Source of the DNA: Shimia sp041624275
GTDB lineage: Bacteria > Pseudomonadota > Alphaproteobacteria > Rhodobacterales > Rhodobacteraceae
NCBI RefSeq assembly: GCF_041624275.1
Contig: NZ_JBFJVE010000014.1
Coordinates: 1-27,225, forward strand
Direction: 5' to 3'
Length of the DNA stretch: 27,225 nt
Part shown: in pieces, positions 15,195 through 22,974 of the stretch
How the letters are laid out: each line of letters begins with the position of its first letter
How positions within the stretch are numbered: position 1 is the first letter of the stretch
Translations under genes and position numbers: made by a program
Notes under the pieces: generated by a model
Database searches by the model: none
What the model saw: the letters and a program-made list of their open reading frames with translations, nothing else
Told to the model about the DNA's origin: nothing

Positions 15195-16236
15195 CCGCCA
15201 ATGCCCTCTGTTCCGGCAGGCCCATCGACAGCAGCCGGGGCCTGCCCTGCTGCCGGGCGGTGAAATCCGCCTTGCTGCCCCAGCCGCGCCAGCCACTCAG
15301 GATCAGCGATTGGGCGACCGCGCCGCCCAGCGTGGTGCCGGGGCCCAGCAGGATGAAGACATCGGGCATCAATTCGCGCGCCGCCGTGCGGATGGCGGCG
15401 GTGAAATCATAGGTCCGCACCACCTGATGGCCCAGCGTGTAGTCATAGAGCGCCGCAAGATCGCTGGACCCGGGCCGCCAGAGACCGCCGCGCCCGTCGA
15501 TCAGCGGCAGCGCGGGCTGGGTGAACAGCCCCCGCTCCAGCGCCGCCCGGCCAAGCGAGGCGACCGGTTCCTGCAGCGCCGTGTGAAAGGCGGCATGGTT
15601 CGGCAGCCGCATCGGAAAGCGGCCCTGCCGGCGCGGCAGGCGTTTCTCGAAGGCCGTCAGCCCGGCCTCGTTTCCGGCCAGAACCAGCATGCCGCCCAGT
15701 TCGATCGACAGCGCAAGCTCGCAGCCCGACCGGCCGTCGATCTCGGCCATCAGCGACAGGATCTCATCGCGCCGGCCGGGGATCTGCTGCCAGCCCTCGT
15801 CGACGAAGGGATAGATCAGCTGACCGCCGATCATTTGTTCCTGCATCAGGCGGCCCATGGTGTTGACCACCTGCAAGCCGCCCATCGCGTCCAGCGCCCC
15901 GGCGCAGGCCAGCGCGACATACCAGCCCATCGAGTTGCCGGTGACACCGATGATGTCGAACTGGTCTCGGTCGATCGACAGGAAATCGGCATAGGCACAG
16001 GCATAGATCAGCGGCGAGGCATTGTCGCCGCGCGTGTGGCGGCTGCCCGAGAACCGCTCGGCCCGGTCCAGTTCCGAAACCGGGGTCTGCCCCGCGTTGC
16101 GGCGATAGGCATCGATCTCGGCCAGCAGCGCCGACCGCGCGCCATGGTGGCGGGTGAAATAGCCGAGCTCGGGCTTGTTGTAGGTGCCGCGCCCCGGCGC
16201 AACCACCACGGCGGTCTGTTTTCCGATCTGGCTCAT
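15187..16236 (-). CDS. FabD-like acyltransferase, non-canonical active site
   Basis: 349 residues, aligning over its length with malonyl-CoA:ACP transacylases. The nucleophile is Ser102 in GNSMGWY (FabD GHSLGEY) and the catalytic His is His218 in NHAAFHTALQEP. Several substrate-pocket residues differ. The arginine that binds the malonyl carboxylate (E. coli R117, 25 residues after Ser) is Met127. The oxyanion Gln of PGQGSQ is Arg16 (PGRGTY). The His beside Ser is Asn101. It is therefore probably an acyl-CoA to carrier-protein (or other acceptor) transferase that does not use malonyl-CoA. The ATG at 16236 is chosen because GGAG lies 7 bases upstream and it overlaps the E1 gene as ATGA; a GTG four codons earlier is unlikely. 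Substrate and acceptor are unknown. Confidence 0.75.
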   Translation of the reverse strand: MSQIGKQTAVVVAPGRGTYNKPELGYFTRHHGARSALLAEIDAYRRNAGQTPVSELDRAERFSGSRHTRGDNASPLIYACAYADFLSIDRDQFDIIGVTGNSMGWYVALACAGALDAMGGLQVVNTMGRLMQEQMIGGQLIYPFVDEGWQQIPGRRDEILSLMAEIDGRSGCELALSIELGGMLVLAGNEAGLTAFEKRLPRRQGRFPMRLPNHAAFHTALQEPVASLGRAALERGLFTQPALPLIDGRGGLWRPGSSDLAALYDYTLGHQVVRTYDFTAAIRTAARELMPDVFILLGPGTTLGGAVAQSLILSGWRGWGSKADFTARQQGRPRLLSMGLPEQRALAAR

Positions 16237-18416
16237 GTCGCGCTCCACAGGGCCTTGGCGGCGTCAACGATACTGTCGCGCGAGGGCATGGTCGCGGCAT
16301 AGGCCGGGCCGGTGGCGATGAAACTGTCCTCGGCGGCAAGCCGGGCATGGGGCAGCGATGTCTGCTCGGCCAAGAGCGCCATCAGGGCCTCGGACTGGCT
16401 GCCGGTGCTGCGGCATTCATCGACGATCAGCACTTTTTCTGCACCGTCCAGCGCCGCGACAATGCCCGCGACCGGCAAGGGCGCCAGCCAGCGCATGTCG
16501 ATGATCCGGGTCTCAATGCCTTGATCCGACAGGATCTTTGCCGCCTGATGGCTGAGATAATTGCCATTGCCATAGGTCAGGATGGCGAGCGGACCATCGC
16601 CGGACACGCCGACCTCACCCAGCGCGATGCGCCGCTCGGGCGAGGGGTATCTGCGCATCCAGCCGCCGTCTTTTTCACCGTGCAGATCGCGCATCGGATA
16701 GAGCGCGATAGGCTCGACGAACACCACCACCCGCTGCTCCTCGCGCGCCAGCCGCACGCATTCGCGCAGCATCATCGCCCCGTCTTCGCCATTCGAAGGA
16801 CAGGCCAGGATGACGCCGGGAATATCGCGCAGCACCGCCAGCGAGTTGTCATTGTGGAAATGCCCGCCAAAGCCCTTCTGATAGCCGAGCCCGGCAATGC
16901 GCAGCACCATCGGGTTGCTGTACTGCCCGTTGGAAAAGAAACTTAAAGTTGCCGCCTCGCCGCGGATCTGGTCCTCGGCATTGTGCAGATAGGCCAGGAA
17001 CTGGATCTCCGGCATCGGGATGAAGCCGTTATGCGCCATGCCGATGGCAAGGCCAAGGATGGACTGCTCATCAAGCAGGGTGTCGATCATCCGGTCGGGT
17101 CCGAAACGGTCGATCAGCTTTTGGGTGACGCCATAGACGCCGCCCTTGCGCCCCACATCCTCGCCCATCATCACGATCTCGCCATGTTCCAGCATCAGGT
17201 CGGTCAGCGCCCAGTTGAGCAGCCGCGACATCGGCTGCGGCGTGTCCATCTGGCGCGCATCCGAGCCGAAGGCGGCAAGCCGCGCCTGATCCGAGGGCCC
17301 GTTGCTGGGCGCGCAATGGCGTTTGGGCGGGATCAGGCTGGCCATCACATCCTTGGCGCTGGACAGGCGCGGGCGGGTGACCACCTCTTCGGCGACGCGG
17401 GCGCATTGCGCCTCGGTCTCGTCATAGATGGCCTGCGCCTCGGCCGCCGACAGTACCCCGGCCCCGATCAGCAGCCGCGCCGAATGCAGCAGCGGGTCGT
17501 CCGCCTCCCAGGCTTCGAAGACCTCTTTCGGCAGGTAGGCCTGCTGCATGTCCGACCCGGCATGGCCGTAAAGCCGCACCAATGTCAGGTGCAGGAACAC
17601 CGGCTTCTTGTGGCGCCGGGCATAATCTGCGGCGGCCAGCGCGGTGCGGTAGGTGTCATAGATATCCAGCCCGTCGGCATGGAAGTATTTCAGCCCCGGC
17701 CGGTTGCGGTAATTCTCACCGACCCAGCCCTTGGGGGTGCGGGTGGAAATGCCGATGCCATTGTCTTCGCAGACGAACAGCAGCGGCATCGGCACCGACT
17801 GAAAGGCGCTCCAGCAGGCGGTGTTGATCGCGCCCTGCGCGGTGGAATGGTTCGACGAGGCATCGCCAAAGGAACACATCACCAGCCCGTCATCGGCCAG
17901 AACCTTGTGCTCCGGCGCATGGCGCTTGGCCAGCCCGATGGAATAGGCCGCGCCGACGGCCTTGGGCAGGTGGCTGGCGATGGTCGAGGTCTGGGGCGGA
18001 ATGTTCAGCGCCTTGGAGCCAAGCACCTTGTGACGTCCGCCGGACATCGGGTCTTCGGTTGACGTGGCAAAGCTCAAGAGCATGTCCCAAGTCGGGGTGA
18101 CACCGGGCACCTGCGACGAGCGCATGGTTTGAAACGCGCCATCCCGGTAATGCAGAAAGGCCATGTCGTCGGGGCGCAGGGCGGCGGCGACGGCGGCCAT
18201 GCCCTCGTGCCCGGAGGAGCCGATGGTGTAATAGCCCTGACCCGCCGCCTGCATCCTGCGCGAGCGGCGGTCGAGGTTGCGGCTGAGACACTGGGCGCGG
18301 AACACCGCCACGGCCTCGGTGGCACCGAGCGGCCCCGATGCCGGCCTGCCGGGGGGCAGGTCATCGGCCGCCAGGCGGTCGCGAAAGGCCTGATCGACGA
18401 TGTCGGCGCGGTCCAT
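16233..18416 (-). CDS. Fused E1 alpha-beta 2-oxoacid dehydrogenase (thiamine diphosphate enzyme)
   Basis: 727 residues joining both E1 subunits of a pyruvate/branched-chain 2-oxoacid dehydrogenase. The alpha part (about 30-370) has the ThDP motif from G184-D185-A186 to E217-D218-N219. The beta part (about 395-727) has MGEDVGRKGGVYGVT, LLDEQSILGLAIGMA with the cofactor-activating Glu, and GGHFHNDNS. Known E1 enzymes decarboxylate a 2-oxoacid and transfer the acyl group to a lipoyl E2. Branched-chain E1 is the nearest family by eye, but the substrate is open. No E2, E3 or lipoyl domain is encoded in this window; instead the gene overlaps an acyltransferase gene. GGAG precedes the ATG by 8 bases. 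A LysR-type gene diverges from it. Confidence 0.85.
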   Translation of the reverse strand: MDRADIVDQAFRDRLAADDLPPGRPASGPLGATEAVAVFRAQCLSRNLDRRSRRMQAAGQGYYTIGSSGHEGMAAVAAALRPDDMAFLHYRDGAFQTMRSSQVPGVTPTWDMLLSFATSTEDPMSGGRHKVLGSKALNIPPQTSTIASHLPKAVGAAYSIGLAKRHAPEHKVLADDGLVMCSFGDASSNHSTAQGAINTACWSAFQSVPMPLLFVCEDNGIGISTRTPKGWVGENYRNRPGLKYFHADGLDIYDTYRTALAAADYARRHKKPVFLHLTLVRLYGHAGSDMQQAYLPKEVFEAWEADDPLLHSARLLIGAGVLSAAEAQAIYDETEAQCARVAEEVVTRPRLSSAKDVMASLIPPKRHCAPSNGPSDQARLAAFGSDARQMDTPQPMSRLLNWALTDLMLEHGEIVMMGEDVGRKGGVYGVTQKLIDRFGPDRMIDTLLDEQSILGLAIGMAHNGFIPMPEIQFLAYLHNAEDQIRGEAATLSFFSNGQYSNPMVLRIAGLGYQKGFGGHFHNDNSLAVLRDIPGVILACPSNGEDGAMMLRECVRLAREEQRVVVFVEPIALYPMRDLHGEKDGGWMRRYPSPERRIALGEVGVSGDGPLAILTYGNGNYLSHQAAKILSDQGIETRIIDMRWLAPLPVAGIVAALDGAEKVLIVDECRSTGSQSEALMALLAEQTSLPHARLAAEDSFIATGPAYAATMPSRDSIVDAAKALWSAT

Positions 18417-18529
18417 GGCTCATCTCCGGCTTGGGGGGGCGGCTGCATCGCCCGAGCCTTGGCCCGGCGCCGGCGCGGCGCGCCCACTGCCCGAGGCCCA
18501 AAGCGTATCTGGCATTACATCCCGCAATG

Positions 18530-18568
18530 GTAAACTTGTCTTCTGCCTGCTGTAAACCACTTGTATTC
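18530..18568. promoter_or_regulatory. Direct repeats in the E1-LysR divergent promoter region
   Basis: GTAAAC occurs at 18530 and 18552 (22 bp apart), and ACTTGTCTTC and ACTTGTATTC at 18534 and 18559. The 205-base gap between the divergent genes is AT-rich only here (about 18510-18620). A further TTC-N6-GAA dyad lies at about 18604-18615, next to the LysR start. One of these is likely to be the LysR-type operator; I cannot tell which. Confidence 0.3.
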
Positions 18569-18621
18569 GCGGTATTCTATCGACAAATTGGCATCAGACC
18601 ATTTCAAAACGGAATGATAAT

Positions 18622-19512
18622 TTGATCTCTCGCCGGTTTCTTCCCCCGCTGTCCTGGTTGACGGCCTTCGACTCGGTGGTGCGGCTGGGCTCGGTCACCG
18701 ATGCCGCCGCCGAGCTCGACCTGACCCAGGGGGCGGTCAGCCGGCAGATCCAGAAGCTCGAGGAACAGCTCGACATCCGGCTATTCATCCGCGACCGCAG
18801 GCGGCTGGTGGTGACCCCGGCCGGGCGCCGCTATGCCGAGACCGTGCACGAGGTGATCGCGACCCTGCACGATGCGACGCTGGCACTGAAGTCGAACCCC
18901 GAGGGCGGGCTGCTTGAACTGGCGATCCTGCCCGCCTTCGGCACCCATTGGCTGGCGCCCCGCCTGCCGGATTTCCTGCGCCATCACCCCGGGGTCACGG
19001 TCAACCTCGCGACCCGGACCGAAGCCTTCGATTTCGCGCAGGAGACATTTCACGCCGCGCTGCATTTCGGGCGCGACGACTGGCCCGGCACCCGGGCGCT
19101 GAAGCTGATGGATGAAGAGGTGGTGGCGGTGGTGGCGCCGCAGCTCTGTCCGGGCGGCGACCTCGACCTGTCGCGGCTGGCCGGGCTGACCCACCTGCAA
19201 TTGCAGACCCGCCGCACGGCCTGGGCGCAGTGGTACCACCGGCAGGGGATGCAGGGCAGGCCCCCCGCGACCCTCGAGTTCGACCAGTTCGCGACCATGC
19301 TCAAGGCGGCCGAGTTCGGTGCCGGGGCGGCGCTGATGCCGCGCTATCTGGTGCAAGGCCATCTCGAGCGGGGGCGGCTGGTGACCCTGCCGGGGGCGGC
19401 GCGCACCAGCCTCGGGGCCTATTATCTGGTCTGGCCGGAAAGCCTGTCTGACTATCCGCCGGTGCGCGCGCTGCGCGACTGGATCGGCGCCCCGCCGGAT
19501 CCCGCCGCCTGA
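18622..19512 (+). CDS. LysR-type transcriptional regulator (GcvA-like)
   Basis: 296 residues. The N-terminal winged helix-turn-helix reads LPPLSWLTAFDSVVRLGSV then TDAAAELDLTQGAVSRQIQKLEEQL (about 8-60), a strong LysR signature of the GcvA/AmpR branch. The effector domain follows (from about 92, LLELAILPAFGTHWLAPRLPDFL). The predicted start is TTG at 18622 with GGAA 7 bases upstream; no ATG fits. It is divergent from the E1-acyltransferase operon, which it probably controls, the usual LysR arrangement. Its 3' end overlaps the oxyR 3' end by 61 bases. The effector is unknown. Confidence 0.85.
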   Translation: MISRRFLPPLSWLTAFDSVVRLGSVTDAAAELDLTQGAVSRQIQKLEEQLDIRLFIRDRRRLVVTPAGRRYAETVHEVIATLHDATLALKSNPEGGLLELAILPAFGTHWLAPRLPDFLRHHPGVTVNLATRTEAFDFAQETFHAALHFGRDDWPGTRALKLMDEEVVAVVAPQLCPGGDLDLSRLAGLTHLQLQTRRTAWAQWYHRQGMQGRPPATLEFDQFATMLKAAEFGAGAALMPRYLVQGHLERGRLVTLPGAARTSLGAYYLVWPESLSDYPPVRALRDWIGAPPDPAA

Positions 19513-20396
19513 TCGCCCGGCGGGCGCAGCAGATCGGCGATCTGCATCAGCCGCTCCTGTAACGGATTCGAGCGCCGCCAGATCATGCCGACGCTGCGGG
19601 TCGGCTGCGGGTCGGCGAACCGGTCGACGGTGACCCGGGCCGAGCGGGTCTCGACCGGCACCGCCATTTCCGGGATCAGGGTGACGCCGATGCCGGCGCC
19701 GACCATCTGCACCAGCGTCGACAGCGAACTGCCGTCAAGGCTTTCGCGGGGCAGGGCGGACTTGAGGTTGCAGAAGGACAGCGCCTGATCGCGGAAACAA
19801 TGCCCCTCTTCCAGCAGCAGCAGCCGCATCCCTTGCAGCATGTCGCCGCTGGGCACCGGCTGGCCGCGGGCCTCTTCTGGGCGCACCAGCACGAAACGCT
19901 CGCGGAACAGTTCGACCTCGACGAAGGCCGGCTCCGAGACCGGCAGCGCCAGAATCGCCGCATCAAGCCGCCCCTCGGACAGTTCCTGCAACAGGCGCGA
20001 GGTCTGGGTCTCGCGGATATGCAGTTCAAGCCCGGGAAAGCGCCCCGAGATCTGGCGGATCAGGTCGGGCAGCAGATAGGGGGCGATGGTCGGGATCACC
20101 CCGAGCCGCAGCCGCCCCGAGAAACCTTGGCGCGCGGCGCGGGCAAGATCGCCCAGCGCGTCGGTGGCGCGCAGGATCTCGGCCACGCGGCGGGCGAAAT
20201 CCTCGCCGAACCCGGTCAGCGACACCCGGCGGGCGCTGCGTTCGAACAGCGGCACTCCGAGGGTCTCCTCAAGCTCCTTGATCTGCACCGACAGCGCCGG
20301 CTGCGAAATCGCGCAGGCATCGGCGGCGCGGCCGAAATGCATGTGATGGGCAAGGGCTTCGAAATAGCGCAATTGGCGCAGGGTGAAATTTACCAT
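19452..20396 (-). CDS. oxyR: Hydrogen-peroxide-sensing LysR-type regulator OxyR
   Basis: 314 residues. The DNA-binding domain is LRQLRYFEALAHHMHFGRAA then SQPALSVQIKELEETLG. The redox centre is intact: Cys200 and Cys209 in EEGHCFRDQALSFC correspond to the E. coli C199/C208 disulfide switch. Peroxide forms the disulfide and turns OxyR into an activator of peroxide-defence genes, and katG sits divergently next door. The ATG at 20396 is chosen on family alignment (MVNFTLRQLRYFEAL); a TTG two codons earlier is possible. Neither has a clear Shine-Dalgarno, and the mRNA may be nearly leaderless. The C-terminal 25 residues extend past the usual end and overlap the neighbouring LysR gene. Confidence 0.92.
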   Translation of the reverse strand: MVNFTLRQLRYFEALAHHMHFGRAADACAISQPALSVQIKELEETLGVPLFERSARRVSLTGFGEDFARRVAEILRATDALGDLARAARQGFSGRLRLGVIPTIAPYLLPDLIRQISGRFPGLELHIRETQTSRLLQELSEGRLDAAILALPVSEPAFVEVELFRERFVLVRPEEARGQPVPSGDMLQGMRLLLLEEGHCFRDQALSFCNLKSALPRESLDGSSLSTLVQMVGAGIGVTLIPEMAVPVETRSARVTVDRFADPQPTRSVGMIWRRSNPLQERLMQIADLLRPPGDQAAGSGGAPIQSRSARTGG

Positions 20397-20404
20397 AAGC
20401 AAAA

Positions 20405-20441
20405 ATTATCGGAAACATCAGGAAATGCAACTTCTGATAAT
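20405..20441. promoter_or_regulatory. Inverted repeat in the oxyR-katG control region
   Basis: ATTATCGGAA (20405-20414) and TTCTGATAAT (20432-20441) are inverted copies with 9 of 10 positions matching. Next to it, ATAA-N7-TTAT (20395-20409) resembles half of the four-part OxyR pattern ATAG-N7-CTAT. Each arm also contains GATAAT pointing outward, so each could be a -10 box, one for each divergent gene. An OxyR site and divergent promoters probably coincide here. Confidence 0.5.
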
Positions 20442-20546
20442 GAAATTGCTGGGCTAGGCTGATTCTCGGAAGAGAACGGGGCCGGCCCCGCGCCCGGTCG
20501 GGTGCGCGGCGCGGCCACGATGCAACGGAACGAAGTGGATGATGAC

Positions 20547-22754
20547 ATGGACGGAAATGACATTGGCAAATGCCCGGTGATGCACGGCGCGGTGCGCAAC
20601 GATTCGCGCTCGAACCGCGACTGGTGGCCGAACCAGCTCAACCTCAGGATCCTGCATCAGAACTCGGCCCTGTCCGATCCGATGGGCGCGGGCTTCGACT
20701 ATAAGGCGGAATTCGCCAAGCTCGACCTGAAGGCGCTGAAACAGGATCTCTACGCGCTGATGACCGACAGCCAGGACTGGTGGCCGGCCGATTACGGCCA
20801 CTATGGCGGGTTGTTCATCCGCATGGCCTGGCACAGCGCCGGCACCTATCGCACCGCCGACGGGCGCGGTGGCGGTGGCAGCGGCTCGCAGCGGTTCGCG
20901 CCGCTGAACTCCTGGCCCGACAACGGCAATCTCGACAAGGCGCGGCGGCTGCTGTGGCCGATCAAGCAGAAATACGGCAACCGGATTTCCTGGGCCGACC
21001 TGATGATCCTGGCCGGCAACTGCGCCATCGAATCGATGGGCGGAAAGACCTTCGGCTTTGCCGGCGGGCGGGCCGAGATCTGGGAGCCCGAGGAAGACAT
21101 CTACTGGGGCGCCGAGGCCGAATGGCTGGCCACCAGCGACGCCGAGAACAGCCGCTACAGCGGCGCGCGCGACCTCGAGAAGCCTCTGGCGGCGGTGCAG
21201 ATGGGGCTGATCTACGTCAACCCCGAGGGCCCCGACGGCAACCCCGATCCGGTGGCCTCGGGCGACGACGTGATCGAGACCTTCGGCCGCATGGCGATGA
21301 GCCCCGAGGAAACCGTGGCCCTCGTGGCCGGCGGCCACACTTTCGGCAAGGCCCATGGCGCCGGCGATCCGGGCCTCGTGGGGGCCGAACCCGAGGCCGC
21401 CGCGATCGAGCACATGGGGCTGGGCTGGATCAACGCCCATGGCTCGGGCAAGGCCGGGGACACCACCACCTCGGGCATCGAAGGGGCCTGGAAACCCAAT
21501 CCGACCCAGTGGGACAACGGCTATTTCGATGTGCTGTTCGGCTATGAATGGGCGCTCACCAAAAGCCCGGCCGGGGCCCAGCAATGGGTGGCGCAGGACG
21601 TGGCCCCCGAACATATGGTCGAAGATGCCTTCGATCCCGGCAAGCGCCACGCGCCGATGATGACCACGGCCGACCTGTCGCTGCGCATGCATCCGACGCT
21701 GGAGCCCTTTGCGCGCAAGTTCCATCAGGACCCCGAGGCCTTTGCCGATGCCTTTGCCCGGGCCTGGTTCAAGCTCACCCATCGCGACATGGGGCCGCGC
21801 GCGCGCTATCTCGGCGACGAGGTGCCCGAAGAACAGCTGATCTGGCAGGACAACCTGCCCGCCGTCGATCACGCGCTGGTGGGCGAGGCCGAGATCGCCG
21901 CCCTCAAATCCGCCATCGCCGCCACCGGGCTTAGCCTGGCCGATCTGGTGACGACCGCATGGGCCTCGGCCTCGACCTTCCGCGGCTCGGACAAGCGCGG
22001 CGGCGCCAACGGGGCGCGGCTGCGGCTGGCGCCGCAGAAGGACTGGGAGGTCAACCAGCCCGAACAGCTGGCCCGGGTGCTGGGCGTGCTCGAGGGGGTG
22101 CAGGCAGAGTTCAATGCCGCCCAGAGCGGCGATGTGCGGGTGTCGCTGGCCGACCTGATCGTGCTGGCCGGCGGAGTCGGCATCGAACAGGCGGCGGCGG
22201 CAGGGGGGCACGAGGTTTCGGTCCCCTTCGCGCCGGGGCGCAGCGATGCCAGCGCCGAGCAGACCGACGTCGAAAGCTTCGCGGTGCTCGAGCCGCAAGC
22301 CGACGGCTTCCGCAACTATCTCAAGGGGCCGCTCAGCCGCGCCCCCGAAGAGATGCTGATCGACCGGGCGCAGCTTCTGACCCTGACCGCCCCCGAGATG
22401 ACGGTGCTGGTCGGTGGCCTGCGGGTGCTGGGCGCCAACCACGGCGGCAGCGATCTCGGGGTGCTGACCGACCGTCCCGGCACGCTGAGCCCGGATTTCT
22501 TCGTCAATCTCACCGACATGGCCACCGACTGGACCCCGGCCTCGGGCGACGCCGGGCATTTCGAGGGCCGCGACCGGGCCTCGGGCGCGCTGCGCTGGAC
22601 GGCCAGCCGGGTCGATCTGGTCTTCGGGTCGAACTCGCAGCTGCGGGCGCTGAGCGAGTTTTACGCCCAAAGCGACAACGCCGGCAGGTTCGTTGCCGAT
22701 TTCATCGCCGCCTGGACCAAGGTGATGAACGCCGACCGCTTCGACCTCGGCTGA
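20547..22754 (+). CDS. katG: Bifunctional catalase-peroxidase
   Basis: 735 residues, full length for KatG, with the duplicated peroxidase fold (active N-terminal half about 40-400, inactive C-terminal half). The distal haem residues R92, W95 and H96 lie in FIRMAWHSAGTY. The Met-Tyr-Trp crosslink needed for catalase activity is complete: W95, Y223 (GLIYVNPEGP) and M249 (GRMAMSPEE). The proximal haem ligand is H264 in AGGHTFGKAHG. It destroys hydrogen peroxide in the cytoplasm. The start at 20547 gives the usual MDGND-KCPVMHG beginning; a GTG at 20502 and an ATG at 20520 are alternatives. Divergent oxyR and the inverted repeat between them imply peroxide induction. Confidence 0.95.
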   Translation: MDGNDIGKCPVMHGAVRNDSRSNRDWWPNQLNLRILHQNSALSDPMGAGFDYKAEFAKLDLKALKQDLYALMTDSQDWWPADYGHYGGLFIRMAWHSAGTYRTADGRGGGGSGSQRFAPLNSWPDNGNLDKARRLLWPIKQKYGNRISWADLMILAGNCAIESMGGKTFGFAGGRAEIWEPEEDIYWGAEAEWLATSDAENSRYSGARDLEKPLAAVQMGLIYVNPEGPDGNPDPVASGDDVIETFGRMAMSPEETVALVAGGHTFGKAHGAGDPGLVGAEPEAAAIEHMGLGWINAHGSGKAGDTTTSGIEGAWKPNPTQWDNGYFDVLFGYEWALTKSPAGAQQWVAQDVAPEHMVEDAFDPGKRHAPMMTTADLSLRMHPTLEPFARKFHQDPEAFADAFARAWFKLTHRDMGPRARYLGDEVPEEQLIWQDNLPAVDHALVGEAEIAALKSAIAATGLSLADLVTTAWASASTFRGSDKRGGANGARLRLAPQKDWEVNQPEQLARVLGVLEGVQAEFNAAQSGDVRVSLADLIVLAGGVGIEQAAAAGGHEVSVPFAPGRSDASAEQTDVESFAVLEPQADGFRNYLKGPLSRAPEEMLIDRAQLLTLTAPEMTVLVGGLRVLGANHGGSDLGVLTDRPGTLSPDFFVNLTDMATDWTPASGDAGHFEGRDRASGALRWTASRVDLVFGSNSQLRALSEFYAQSDNAGRFVADFIAAWTKVMNADRFDLG

Positions 22755-22764
22755 GGGCGCAGGC

Positions 22765-22820
22765 GCCGGTCCGCGACCGGCCGCAGACCAAGAGACACCG
22801 GGCGCCGGAACGGCACCCGG
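22765..22820 (+). terminator. Two stem-loops after katG
   Basis: GCCGGTC/GACCGGC (7 bp, CGC loop, 22765-22781) begins 11 bases after the katG stop. A second hairpin, CCGGG-C-GCCG/CGGC-A-CCCGG with one mismatch and a GAA loop, spans 22798-22820. Neither has a T-tract; they probably end or protect katG mRNA. The rest of the 220-base gap to edd is GC-rich with no feature that I can name. Confidence 0.45.
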
Positions 22821-22974
22821 GGTCGCGCCGTTGCTCGCGGCGCCGCGAAGCGCTGGACCCGGCCCGCACAGTGTGGGATGGTTGCCGGTGCGAACCGACC
22901 CGTGGCGCGCCGAGGCAGCACTTGCCGGGCGCCGGGGACGGGGTGATGAAAGATCGGGATAGATCGAGAATGGC

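Noticed and set aside
15187..16236. Naming the acyltransferase gene fabD
   Set aside because: The active-site Ser and His fit, but the arginine and glutamine positions that define malonyl transfer are changed and the gene is outside a fatty-acid synthesis cluster.
14416..16302. 628-codon plus-strand frame across adaptor, terminator and acyltransferase
   Set aside because: Crosses three functional boundaries on the opposite strand and has no domain.
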